Source: Rossellomorea aquimaris
Lineage (GTDB): Bacteria > Bacillota > Bacilli > Bacillales > Bacillaceae_B
Reading direction: 5' to 3'
NCBI RefSeq assembly: GCF_008180865.1
Contig: NZ_VTEX01000001.1
Location: forward strand, 313,116 to 377,115
Length of the DNA stretch: 64,000 nucleotides
The notes beneath the pieces were generated by a model, which saw nothing but the letters and a program-made list of their open reading frames with translations, had not been told where the DNA came from and ran no database searches. This document shows positions 34,683 through 43,090 of this stretch, piece after piece; position 1 is the first letter of the stretch, and every line of letters begins with the position of its first letter. Position numbers and translations under genes: made by a program.

Positions 34683-34985
34683 GATTTGTTAATTCTGACA
34701 GTATTTTAACTCCCCATCATCTTTTAATTTTTATATTAACCCCCTCAAAATAAGAATTCATAACGTAACTCCTTTAATAAGGCGATCGATCGGCCAAACA
34801 ATAAATTGACTTCGGAGGTGTACATATGACGATATATAAATGAAAACAATCTTTGCTGTCTTAATTGCGGTATCTGAACAGGTTTAAATACTACCTTTAT
34901 ATCTTTTGGTGGAACTCCTCCTCTCTATTATCTTTTAAATTTAACTTCTAATGAGTATAATAGTGTGCAGGATGGAGTGAGATTG
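34683..34985. other. sigI upstream region with tiny overlapping ORFs
   Basis: No ordinary gene. It contains AACCCCC at about 34738-34744, which resembles the ACCCC-type -35 box of SigI promoters as I recall it, but the following CGTAAC is only a partial match to CGAA. A TATAAT at 34956-34961 could be a SigA -10 box with a weak -35. Behind CGGAGGTG lie a 5-codon ORF (34826-34843) and, overlapping it by ATGA, a 15-codon ORF (34840-34887). Confidence 0.45.
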
Positions 34986-35735
34986 ATGCTAAATGTATTA
35001 CTATTTTTGATAGCCAAAAAGAAAAAAACTTTAGAGAATATGGCGATTCAAATACAAAACGGGGATGAGCAATTACTGAACGAAGTCCTCGAAGACTATA
35101 AACCATTCGTTAAAAAGACGGTATCTTCAGTCTGTAAACGATATATCTATGAAAATGATGATGAATTTAGCATCGGTCTTATCGCGTTTCATGACGCTAT
35201 CTTAAAATATAATCATCAGCGAGGGTCATCCATCATCAGTTTTTCTGAAGTGATCATCAAACGGAAAGTAATTGATTATATCAGAAAAAACGGGAAGTAT
35301 CAGGATGTAAGCATCGACAAGAGTCTGGTTGAGGACGATGAAGAGACCCCAAATTTAACTATCGAGCAAATCGTCTCTGTTGATGAATATGGAAAACAGC
35401 AAGAGGGTAAGAAGAGGCGGGAAGAGATCATCTCTTTCCAAGAACATCTTTCTCAATTCAAATTATCCTTCAATGAGCTGGTCGAACAATCACCTAAGCA
35501 TGAAGATGCCAGACTGAATGCCATTGACATTGCTAAAACGGTAGTGAATTCCATAGAATTATTGGACTACCTCCTTGAAAAAAAACGATTACCCATAAAA
35601 AAATTAGAGAAACAGGTAAACGTTAGTAGAAAAACTATTGAGAGAAATAGAAAATATATTATTGCCATTACTCTTATTCTTATAGGAGATTATGTGTATT
35701 TACGGGATTACTTAAAAGGGCGGTTAGAGATATGA
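34986..35735 (+). CDS. sigI: RNA polymerase sigma factor SigI
   Basis: A 249-residue alternative sigma factor of the SigI group, linked to heat and cell-envelope stress in Bacillus. Region 2 is visible around LNEVLEDYKPFVKKTVSSVCKRY and FSIGLIAFHDAILKYNHQRGSSIISFSEVIIKRKVIDYIR. The C-terminal DNA-binding domain ends with KKLEKQVNVSRKTIERNRKYIIAITLILIGDY. The ATG at 34986 follows GGAG at 8 nt. Its stop overlaps the rsgI start (ATGA), so the anti-sigma factor is translationally coupled. Probably autoregulated; that is inferred from the family. Confidence 0.95.
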   Translation: MLNVLLFLIAKKKKTLENMAIQIQNGDEQLLNEVLEDYKPFVKKTVSSVCKRYIYENDDEFSIGLIAFHDAILKYNHQRGSSIISFSEVIIKRKVIDYIRKNGKYQDVSIDKSLVEDDEETPNLTIEQIVSVDEYGKQQEGKKRREEIISFQEHLSQFKLSFNELVEQSPKHEDARLNAIDIAKTVVNSIELLDYLLEKKRLPIKKLEKQVNVSRKTIERNRKYIIAITLILIGDYVYLRDYLKGRLEI

Positions 35736-36892
35736 AAAAAGGGATCATTATGGAAATCAAGAGTGATATCCTCGTTATGATGACGTCAGAAGGGGAATTT
35801 CTGACTGGAAGAAAGCAGCCCAATCAAAAGTATGATATTGGGGAGGAGATACCATTTTTTCCAATGCGTAACGAACCTGCTTCGGCCAAACGATTTGTTA
35901 AATGGAATTGGAAAGTGTCAACTGCATTATTAACATCTATAATCGTCATTCTCACCCTATTTTCAAGTGCATTTTTACAGAGTAATCAGGCATATGCCTA
36001 TGTGTCTGTCGATATCAATCCAAGTATGGAATTGACATTGAATGAAAAACAACAGGTGATAAAGATTACACCTTACAATCAAGATGCCAAATTGCTTCTA
36101 GAAGAGTTGGATGGCTGGGGAAACATGGATGTAAGTGAAGTGACAGAGGAAATCTTCTTCTTATGTGAAGAAATGGGATTTTTAAAGGAGAATCAAAATG
36201 TTCTCATCACCTCTTCATTTATTGAGGATTCAAATGATCAGCGGGAAGATGATTTTGTTGCTGAAATAAATAAGTTTGTTCAAGAATATAGCACAGATCA
36301 CAACATGAACATCACCGTGAAAGAAACATCGCAGGAAATGAGAGAAGAAGCTTCTGATAAAGGAATGACTGCAGGGTCCTTATTACGGGAAACTGAAAAA
36401 GCTGAAACACCTAAATCCCTCGAGGATACAAAAAGAGAGAAAAAAGACGAAGACGTCCTCAATGAGGGAATAAAGAAAGAGAAGAGTTCTAGGGTTGAGA
36501 ATCAAAAGGTGGAATTACCTTCTGTGGAGAAGAAGCAGAAACCAGAGGGTACTGAGAATCTTCAAAAAAATGATAAAAACCATTCAAATCAAAAAAAGGA
36601 CCCAGAAAAGCCTGTGCAGACTGAACGGAAAAATAATACTTCTGATTATCAGCATCGGGACTCCAATGGTCATTCTAATCGTGATAAAGACAATTATAGA
36701 GGAAATGCAAAATGGCATAATCCTAAAAATAGTAAAGAAGAAAATGAAAGAGATCAAGACAGAAAAGAAGAAAAGAAACGAAATCATAACGATTGGAATG
36801 AAGAAAAGAAACGAGATCATCAAGACAGGAAAGATGAAAAGAAAAGGGATCACCAAGAACGAAAAGATAACAGAAACTATAAAGATGATTAA
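35732..36892 (+). CDS. rsgI: Membrane anti-sigma factor RsgI
   Basis: A 386-residue single-pass protein that holds SigI inactive. The cytoplasmic N-terminal domain (about 1-58) binds SigI, a membrane segment lies at about 62-82, and the outer domain opens with AYAYVSVDINPSMELTLN. The Asn-Pro in DINPS is the site reported for autocleavage in RsgI proteins. From about residue 215 the tail is low complexity, rich in Lys, Glu, Asp, Arg and His. The end is a run of imperfect repeats of the type EEKKRDHQDRKD. The tail is not conserved and may contact the wall. The overlap with sigI indicates coupled expression. Confidence 0.94.
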   Translation: MKKGIIMEIKSDILVMMTSEGEFLTGRKQPNQKYDIGEEIPFFPMRNEPASAKRFVKWNWKVSTALLTSIIVILTLFSSAFLQSNQAYAYVSVDINPSMELTLNEKQQVIKITPYNQDAKLLLEELDGWGNMDVSEVTEEIFFLCEEMGFLKENQNVLITSSFIEDSNDQREDDFVAEINKFVQEYSTDHNMNITVKETSQEMREEASDKGMTAGSLLRETEKAETPKSLEDTKREKKDEDVLNEGIKKEKSSRVENQKVELPSVEKKQKPEGTENLQKNDKNHSNQKKDPEKPVQTERKNNTSDYQHRDSNGHSNRDKDNYRGNAKWHNPKNSKEENERDQDRKEEKKRNHNDWNEEKKRDHQDRKDEKKRDHQERKDNRNYKDD

Positions 36893-36897
36893 AAAAA

Positions 36898-36925
36898 AGC
36901 GGCCCATTTGCAAAAATGGGTCGTT
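36898..36925 (+). terminator. Terminator of sigI-rsgI
   Basis: GGCCCATTT and AAATGGGTC arms after an A-tract. The T-run is modest. Confidence 0.6.
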
Positions 36926-36937
36926 CTCAATTATAAG

Positions 36938-36962
36938 GGGTAGCTGGTGAATCCAGCTACCC
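36938..36962 (-). terminator. Hairpin after the SASP gene
   Basis: A perfect inverted repeat GGGTAGCTGG/CCAGCTACCC with a 5-nt loop, just beyond the SASP stop codon. Confidence 0.75.
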
Positions 36963-36971
36963 AAGCCAATA

Positions 36972-37172
36972 TTATTTAGTTTGTTGTCCGGAAAGTTGAG
37001 ATTGAGCTTGTTTAACGAGTCGTTTTGTAATTTCTCCTCCAACGGATCCGTTAGAGCGAGCTACTGTATCTGATCCAAGTGTCACACCAAACTCTTGAGC
37101 GATTTCATATTTCACTTGATCAAGGTATTGTTCAACACCAGGAACGAGTAATTTATTACTGCTTCTAGCCAT
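36972..37172 (-). CDS. sspD: Alpha/beta-type small acid-soluble spore protein
   Basis: A 66-residue SASP that coats spore DNA and protects it from UV and heat, and is degraded at germination by GPR. The GPR cleavage context is YEIAQEFGV (about 23-31). The DNA-binding signatures [22 protein letters not shown] match the family. The ATG at 37172 follows AAGGAGG. The name sspD rests on position, because B. subtilis sspD also follows sigI-rsgI; paralogues are nearly identical. Expression by SigG in the forespore is expected, but I could not identify a convincing SigG promoter. Confidence 0.93.
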   Translation of the reverse strand: MARSSNKLLVPGVEQYLDQVKYEIAQEFGVTLGSDTVARSNGSVGGEITKRLVKQAQSQLSGQQTK

Positions 37173-37438
37173 GGTTGTTTCCTCCTTAGTAGTAGACTTG
37201 AAACAATGATGTTTCTGTAGTACTATTATTTGTCTTATTTCTTCGAACATGAATGGTAATATTTCGCCGAAATTGTATAGTTTGTATGAGGATGGAATGG
37301 ATCAGTCATACTTGGTGGTTTAAGCTGCTTTTGTTAAAGAAAGAATAAACATATAGGAAATTATCCATTTTTCCTTTCATTCTTTGTACATATTCATTAA
37401 GATAGAGAAGGAAATAACCTTGAAAGGGAAATACATAT

Positions 37439-38791
37439 ATGTGGTATAAACTTAGATTAAATTTAAATAAATTGACACCAGCTCAAGTCATTGTGTCCTT
37501 CTATCTTATCGCTGTAACAGTGGCAACGATTCTTTTGAGTTTACCATTTGCCCATAAACCGGGGGCGGAGTGGAGTTTCATTGATGCTATTTTCACTTCT
37601 GTTAGTGCTGTAAGTGTCACCGGTTTAACCGTTGTAAGTACGGCGGATACGTTTAACACAGCAGGAATTTTCTTATTGATATTTGTTTTGCAGTTCGGTG
37701 GAATTGGTATCATGACTCTGGGAACTTTTTTCTGGCTTTTAGTAGGTAAGAAAATAGGCTTGAAAGAACGGCGGTTGATCATGACGGATCAAAATCAAAC
37801 CAATCTGTCCGGTCTTGTTCACCTATTAAAACAAATTTTATTGCTTATCATTGTAATTGAATTGGTGGGGGCATTTATTTTAGGGGTATATTTCCTGAGC
37901 TACTATCCAAGCTGGCAGGAAGCATTTATACAAGGGCTCTTTGCCTCAGTGAGTGCTACTACTAACGCGGGCTTTGATATAACCGGTCAGTCACTTATCC
38001 CATTTAAAGATGACTATTTTGTTCAATTTATTACTATTATATTGCTCACTCTGGGGGCAATTGGATTTCCTGTCTTGATCGAGACAAAAGACTATTTAAT
38101 GAACAAGCAAAGAAGCAAGCATCATTTTTCATTATTCACAAAAATTACAACGATCACATTCGCCATATTATTAATTTCCGGTACCTTAGTTATATGGTTG
38201 TTCGAATACGATCATTTTTTTGCAGGCATGGCTTGGCATGAATCATTCTTTTATTCACTCTTTCAATCATCATCGACGAGGAGTGGTGGTCTTGCAACCA
38301 TGAATGTAGCTGAGTTTTCAACTCCTACGTTGCTGGTTTTGAGTGCGCTAATGTTTATTGGGGCATCTCCCAGCTCAGTGGGTGGTGGAATCAGAACAAC
38401 AACATTTGCCCTGAATATCTTGTTCTTATTTCACTTTGCCAGAGGAAATCAAACGATCAAGGTTTTTAGACGAGAAGTACACGAACAGGATATCATTAAA
38501 TCGTTAGTCGTTACGATGGTAGCGGTTCTTATGTGTTTTGTGTCAGTCGTTATCTTAACGATTACAGAAGATCACAGTCTTATTGAAATAATCTTTGAAG
38601 TTGCTTCTGCCTTTGGAACAACAGGTTTATCTTTAGGGATTACATCAGATCTATCATCTATAGGGAAATGCGTTATCATTGCCTTGATGTTTATCGGTCG
38701 TGTCGGAATTCTATCCTTCCTGTTTATGATAGGAGGAAAAGAGAAAACCACCAAATATCATTATCCTAAAGAAAGAGTTATCATTGGATAG
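37439..38791 (+). CDS. ktrD: Ktr potassium uptake system membrane subunit KtrD
   Basis: A 450-residue TrkH/KtrB-type K+ channel-like transporter built of four pore repeats. The selectivity-filter loops are visible as SVSAVSVTGLTVV, SVSATTNAGFD, SSSTRSGGLAT and SAFGTTGLSLG. It imports potassium with a cytoplasmic RCK partner (KtrC/KtrA) that is not in the window. AAAGGGA precedes the ATG. The position after sigI-rsgI-SASP matches B. subtilis ktrD (ykrM). Confidence 0.93.
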   Translation: MWYKLRLNLNKLTPAQVIVSFYLIAVTVATILLSLPFAHKPGAEWSFIDAIFTSVSAVSVTGLTVVSTADTFNTAGIFLLIFVLQFGGIGIMTLGTFFWLLVGKKIGLKERRLIMTDQNQTNLSGLVHLLKQILLLIIVIELVGAFILGVYFLSYYPSWQEAFIQGLFASVSATTNAGFDITGQSLIPFKDDYFVQFITIILLTLGAIGFPVLIETKDYLMNKQRSKHHFSLFTKITTITFAILLISGTLVIWLFEYDHFFAGMAWHESFFYSLFQSSSTRSGGLATMNVAEFSTPTLLVLSALMFIGASPSSVGGGIRTTTFALNILFLFHFARGNQTIKVFRREVHEQDIIKSLVVTMVAVLMCFVSVVILTITEDHSLIEIIFEVASAFGTTGLSLGITSDLSSIGKCVIIALMFIGRVGILSFLFMIGGKEKTTKYHYPKERVIIG

Positions 38792-38793
38792 AT

Positions 38794-38827
38794 AAAAAAA
38801 CGATGCTAAATCCGCATCGTTTTTTAT
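38794..38827. terminator. Bidirectional terminator, ktrD and the CBO0543-like gene
   Basis: AAACGATGC and GCATCGTTT with a 7-nt loop, flanked by A and T runs. Confidence 0.9.
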
Positions 38828-39348
38828 TTGAGTACAGAATAGGGAACATCGAAATAGATCCATAGGAAGAAAATGATGGGGAGGGATACGATCCATCCTA
38901 TAATTGGATTTTTATGATGGATGATGAGAACGGTTAACATCATGATATTAAATAGGATGTCCCAGCCAAAATGCCAGCCATTGTGATAAGTCATCATTCC
39001 AAAGATATGAGAAAGGCCTTCAGTCACTCCGTAAATGCACGTCCACAACATAACCCAGATTACTTTTCCCCGGAAAGTCGAAGGCAATCTGCCGATAAAG
39101 ATCGCAATGGTTGCCGTGTATTGCACAACCATTTTACTCAATGAGATGATCGTATGATTCAGGTTGATGTGGTCTCCTAATGCGGTAACCGTTTGGAACT
39201 GCCACATTGAATAGTCGTATAAAAGATACTGGGAGAGTAGATCTCCAATAATAAAAAACAATAATGTTGGATAATAGCTGTAAAAATCTTTCCAATTCCC
39301 GAATTTCCATCCAAGTAGAGCATAACAAAGTAAGAAGGCAAGTATCAT
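38824..39348 (-). CDS. CBO0543-type membrane protein
   Basis: A 174-residue protein with about five hydrophobic segments. The arrangement LLSQYLLYDYSMWQFQ, then the FGMMTYHNGWHFGWDILFNIMML segment and HHKNP matches the pattern I associate with the CBO0543 family found in spore-formers, function unknown. GAGGA lies 6 nt before the ATG. Its stop lies within the shared terminator. The family name is a moderate-confidence call. Confidence 0.72.
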   Translation of the reverse strand: MILAFLLCYALLGWKFGNWKDFYSYYPTLLFFIIGDLLSQYLLYDYSMWQFQTVTALGDHINLNHTIISLSKMVVQYTATIAIFIGRLPSTFRGKVIWVMLWTCIYGVTEGLSHIFGMMTYHNGWHFGWDILFNIMMLTVLIIHHKNPIIGWIVSLPIIFFLWIYFDVPYSVLK

Positions 39349-39516
39349 TGCATATCCTCATTTAGCATTTTTACTTAGTTTCTGGTTAAATGCTTCATTT
39401 ATTCAGACTTTTTCTTCTAGTATTGGAATACCTTTCGCAGTGGAAATCATATGTCTTTTGGAATGGAAAGAGAACCGAGTGGGGAAAGTAAGGTTACAAA
39501 GGAGATGAGATACATT

Positions 39517-39675
39517 ATGAAAAGAAAAGCCCAATATAATGCTGCTGAAAAGAATAATCAAACACCTTTAAAGAATAAGCAAGAGGCAGAATTCTCCGCT
39601 GAATTCACTCAAGGAGAAGATCCTGCTAAGGGAAAGAATAGAAACTCTTCAAAAGGTATGAAGGGTAGAAGCTGA
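39517..39675 (+). CDS. Small hydrophilic protein with EFSAEF motif
   Basis: A 52-residue, Lys/Asn/Gln-rich protein. The ATG at 39517 has AAAGGAG 12 nt upstream; longer in-frame starts exist but lack a site. It contains EAEFSAEFTQGED, loosely like the FxxEF segments of gamma-type SASP. Its stop overlaps the next start (TGATG), so the two small genes form a coupled pair. A spore role is a guess from composition and neighbourhood. Confidence 0.65.
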   Translation: MKRKAQYNAAEKNNQTPLKNKQEAEFSAEFTQGEDPAKGKNRNSSKGMKGRS

Positions 39676-39800
39676 TGAAGGATAAAAAACAATCATTTCG
39701 TGAAGAGTTTGGTCAGGAATTTGGAGATGTTAATGCAGCCAAGATTCTGGAAGTGACACAAAAACAGCCGAAAGCAAAAAATGACAAGAAAAAATGTTAA
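39675..39800 (+). CDS. Small hydrophilic protein with FREEFGQEFG motif
   Basis: A 41-residue protein. The ATG at 39675 shares one base with the preceding stop codon. The N-terminus SFREEFGQEFGDVNAAK is followed by a basic tail ending in Cys. The FxEEFGxEFG segment again recalls SASP-like proteins. The stop codon lies in the terminator stem. Not recognised as a named family. Confidence 0.62.
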   Translation: MKDKKQSFREEFGQEFGDVNAAKILEVTQKQPKAKNDKKKC

Positions 39801-39822
39801 GCGATCCGCTTAACATTTTCTC
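39791..39822. terminator. Bidirectional terminator after the small-gene pair
   Basis: AAAATGTTAAGCG and CGCTTAACATTTT with a 3-nt loop. Confidence 0.88.
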
Positions 39823-39826
39823 TTGT

Positions 39827-41557
39827 CTATAGTGAAACAGATTGTCGGCCAAACTCAAATACGGTAGATTGACCTGTGGCAGGTTCAAAGTAAGCTAAAA
39901 CATACTGATCTTGTCCATCCTTCGACTGAATGGTTTCAAGGAGTGTATGCTTATACAATTCCTTTTCATTTAAGTTTAGCCGAGCGAAAGCTTCACCTGC
40001 TATGGTTGGTTGTGCCAGCAAGGATTGGTAAATAGCAGACCTTTCTTCTTTCGTCAGTTCATGTGTCCACCAAGGCTTTCTTGGTTTGTACTTCTGATTC
40101 TCTAAATAATCCAGTTTCATTAGGCCTTCAATAATCGACATGTTGTAGCTTGTCTCAGTATATAAAAACTCATGCAGTCTTTTAAACAAATCCTCCAGTT
40201 GATGTCCGATTCTTGACCAACCACGGTTTTCCCAGTAGGAACCGAATAGTTGGAAGAAATCAAATGGTGTTTCAAAGCATTCGGTCACCAGATATTCAAT
40301 CGTCCTATCCATACGATGATCGTTCCAATACTTTTCTAATACATCTTCAACCTGTTTGATTCTAACGATATCATCAAAGGATAATACATTGTTCCCGAGG
40401 ATCTCATAGGGTGAATGGTCCATGTACGTATATTGATGGTCGTTGGCACGAATCCTTAAGCCCGTTCCGCGAAGCATCTTCAGAAATCCTAATTGAAGTT
40501 CCTCTGGTCGCAGTTCAAATACATCATTGAAAGTTTTCCGGAATGAATTGTAATCCTCTTCAGGCAGACCGGCAATCAAATCCAGATGCTGATCGATCTT
40601 TCCTCCATCCTTGACCATCGTAACGGTTCTTGTCAGTTTGGAGTAATTTTGTTTTCTCATCACAAGATCATTCGTTTCGTCATTTGTTGATTGGATTCCA
40701 ATCTCAAAGCGAAATAATCCTGCTGGGGCATTTTCGTTCAGAAATTCAATGACTTCCGGTCTCATGATGTCTGCTGTGATTTCAAATTGAAAGACAGTTC
40801 CAGGCAAATGTTCGTCGATTAGGAATTGAAACATTTCCATGGCATAGCTTCGGCTGATATTGAACGTACGATCCACAAATTTAATTGTTTTTGCGCCATT
40901 TTTCATTAAGAATCGAATGTCATCTTTTACCTTTTCTCTGTCAAAGTAACGTACACCTACTTCGATTGAAGAAAGGCAGAATTGACAACGGAATGGACAA
41001 CCTCTGCTTGTCTCTATATACGTAACCCTTTTACCCAATTGAGGCAGGTCTTCTTGAAAGCGGAATGGTGAGGGGACTTCTCTTAAATCTATTTTATTCT
41101 GCTGAGGCTTGATGACCGGTTTTCCATCTGCTAAGTAAGCCACTCCATGGACCTCAGAAAAGTCCCTATCACCATTCAGTTCATCCAATAACTGCTTAAA
41201 GGATTCTTCCCCTTCACCGATAACGATAAAGTCAACGTCTTCCAACCGCTCCAGCCAATAGGGAACATCATATGTGACTTCTGGTCCCCCCAAGACGATG
41301 GTTACTTCAGGCAGGATTTTTCGAAGGATCTTGATCACTTTGATCGTCTCTTCGATATTCCAAATGTAACAGCTGAATCCTATAATATCAGGTTTTTTCG
41401 AGAACAAGTCACTAGCGATGTTAAGGGTGGGATCCTTAATGGTGTATTCAGCCAATTCTATCTCATGTTCAGGCTCTGCAAAGGCCTTAAGACAACGAAT
41501 GGCCAGATTGGTGTGAATATATTTTGCATTTAACGTACTTAAAACGACTTTCTTCAT
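39827..41557 (-). CDS. B12-binding-domain radical SAM protein (DUF4080 type)
   Basis: A 576-residue protein. An N-terminal cobalamin-binding Rossmann-like domain (about 1-140, with GFSCYIWNIEE and VLGGPEVTYDVP) precedes a radical SAM core whose 4Fe-4S ligands are in RGCPFRCQFC (about Cys185, 189, 192). The C-terminal 200 residues fit the DUF4080 extension as I know it. Such enzymes often methylate unreactive carbons or form C-C bonds, but the substrate here is unknown. The canonical DxHxxG base-off motif is not evident in the N-terminal domain, so cobalamin binding is uncertain. AAAAGGAG precedes the ATG. It is a single gene. Confidence 0.88.
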   Translation of the reverse strand: MKKVVLSTLNAKYIHTNLAIRCLKAFAEPEHEIELAEYTIKDPTLNIASDLFSKKPDIIGFSCYIWNIEETIKVIKILRKILPEVTIVLGGPEVTYDVPYWLERLEDVDFIVIGEGEESFKQLLDELNGDRDFSEVHGVAYLADGKPVIKPQQNKIDLREVPSPFRFQEDLPQLGKRVTYIETSRGCPFRCQFCLSSIEVGVRYFDREKVKDDIRFLMKNGAKTIKFVDRTFNISRSYAMEMFQFLIDEHLPGTVFQFEITADIMRPEVIEFLNENAPAGLFRFEIGIQSTNDETNDLVMRKQNYSKLTRTVTMVKDGGKIDQHLDLIAGLPEEDYNSFRKTFNDVFELRPEELQLGFLKMLRGTGLRIRANDHQYTYMDHSPYEILGNNVLSFDDIVRIKQVEDVLEKYWNDHRMDRTIEYLVTECFETPFDFFQLFGSYWENRGWSRIGHQLEDLFKRLHEFLYTETSYNMSIIEGLMKLDYLENQKYKPRKPWWTHELTKEERSAIYQSLLAQPTIAGEAFARLNLNEKELYKHTLLETIQSKDGQDQYVLAYFEPATGQSTVFEFGRQSVSL

Positions 41558-41845
41558 AAATAAGCTCCTTTTATACTAAGCTCACCTGATGGACCACGTG
41601 AACCATTGTAAACCATATTTTCCAACATATACGAGTTGTTCGTACGTCTAATCCAAACCGTACTGATTATCATTTTATCTAAGGAAGAGAGAAAGCTCAA
41701 TGTTTGTATAGAATGAATTTAAATTTATTGTAAGTATTAGAAGGATTTTAAGGAAAAGTTACGAATAGTATAATAAAATAAATAGTTTTTTGAAAATTGT
41801 GTAGAAGATGATCAATATATACTTTAAGAGAATAGGTGCTCATGA
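41558..41845. other. AT-rich intergenic gap
   Basis: It holds the upstream region of the radical SAM gene. I see no ORF with a start signal, no conserved RNA and no repeat shared with other parts of the window. Confidence 0.5.
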
Positions 41846-41885
41846 AAAGGGACTGACCCGTGTCTGTTATTGGGTCAGCCCTTTC
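41846..41885 (-). terminator. Terminator of ykrP
   Basis: AAAGGGACTGACCC and GGGTCAGCCCTTT arms, just beyond the minus-strand stop codon. Confidence 0.82.
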
Positions 41886-41894
41886 TAGTGAGGT

Positions 41895-42920
41895 TTATCT
41901 TGTTTTCATTTCTCTTTTTGAAAGAAGTTTCTGGAGTTTGGTTGATTTAAACTCCACTATCGGTTGCGTTATGCTTGTGAAAAACTTTGTCGAGAAAATC
42001 ATTGTCAGCACCCATGATACACCAAGTAAGATTAATAAACTCGTAGTGGGATCAATTGTATCCTTCAGCTGGCTTTCCCGGAATAAACGGATAAGAAAGC
42101 CGTGCAGCAAGTATACATATAGCGTATTTTTGCCCCATTTAGTGAAGAACCTTCTCTTAGTAGGGACAAAGGTAAAGAAGCTAAAGATCATCACAACGTT
42201 CAGCATGTAAACAAACGCCCTGACAGCTAAACTTATGGCGTTGTTCCCTTCGAAGTCTCCATAGGGCTTAGAGCCAAGTAACCATTTATCGGAGAATTCA
42301 GGGATGAAATACATTCCTAAAAATACGAGAATAAATAAAGTACCTGCCACTATACGTGCTTTACTCGTTTTAAAATATTCGAAGTGCTCCTTCTCCAAAT
42401 AATAGCCCATCAGGAAAATCGGAAAGAAAACAAATGTTCTGGACAGGCTAAGATAGTTTGAAATCACATCAGCAAATCCTACAAGCAGCCCAATGGAGAA
42501 AGCGATTGTCAATCCGATGCCGGGCTTGAACTTAAACCACTTGATGAAAACATACAATAATGCGTTCCAACAGAATAAGCTGATGAGGAACCATAATGAC
42601 CAGTGTGGATTAAGGGGATCGACTTCAAATGTTGATTTTTGATAAAGAAAATAGTAATACACCGTGTAGATCAATTGAAACACAATGTAAGGAAGTATTA
42701 ATTTTTTCGCCAGTTTCTGAATATATCCTTTTTTATAAAATCCTTTTGCGAAAAACCCTGCCACAAGAATAAAGGCTGGCATGTGGAAGGTGTAAATCGT
42801 TTTGTACAAAGAAAGGATAAATGGATCGCTTTCTATATAGGACCGGATCAAATGTCCAAATACAACCAGGAAGATCAAAATGAATTTGGCATTGTCGAAG
42901 TAATAGTCACGCTGTTTCAT
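41895..42920 (-). CDS. ykrP: Acyltransferase family 3 membrane protein
   Basis: A 341-residue protein with about ten membrane segments, of the acyltransferase 3 family that moves acetyl or acyl groups onto sugars or wall polymers at the membrane. The N-terminal YYFDNAKFILIFLVVFGHLIR contains the conserved catalytic His, and FHMPAFILVAGFFA is the second family landmark. GGTGAAG precedes the ATG. It lies divergent from kinE, the B. subtilis position of ykrP. The acceptor is unknown. Confidence 0.87.
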   Translation of the reverse strand: MKQRDYYFDNAKFILIFLVVFGHLIRSYIESDPFILSLYKTIYTFHMPAFILVAGFFAKGFYKKGYIQKLAKKLILPYIVFQLIYTVYYYFLYQKSTFEVDPLNPHWSLWFLISLFCWNALLYVFIKWFKFKPGIGLTIAFSIGLLVGFADVISNYLSLSRTFVFFPIFLMGYYLEKEHFEYFKTSKARIVAGTLFILVFLGMYFIPEFSDKWLLGSKPYGDFEGNNAISLAVRAFVYMLNVVMIFSFFTFVPTKRRFFTKWGKNTLYVYLLHGFLIRLFRESQLKDTIDPTTSLLILLGVSWVLTMIFSTKFFTSITQPIVEFKSTKLQKLLSKREMKTR

Positions 42921-43090
42921 ATCTTCACCATCTCTTAGAATAGATTTATCCTAATTCATTCTTACCCTAGGATACAATGAGTAAAACATGAATTTCACTG
43001 TTAATTATCACCAAAAGCATGGGAAGCTATGCGAACTCTATAATGACCTGAGCCAATAGTCGTCTTTTAAAATAGTAAGGGGATGAGGAA

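Noticed and set aside
36760-36880. Short repeats that could suggest a CRISPR-like array
   Set aside because: They are in-frame coding repeats of the RsgI tail, with no spacers of constant length and no cas genes.
36495-37042. Long open frames of about 150 codons over the rsgI tail, on both strands
   Set aside because: They arise from the A-rich low-complexity DNA of rsgI. They have skewed composition and no start signal.
37282-37288. Possible SigG -10 (CATACAA on the minus strand) for the SASP gene
   Set aside because: No acceptable -35 element at the right spacing, so not called.
41860-42210. 116-codon plus-strand frame
   Set aside because: Antisense to the ykrP acyltransferase, whose motifs are clear.
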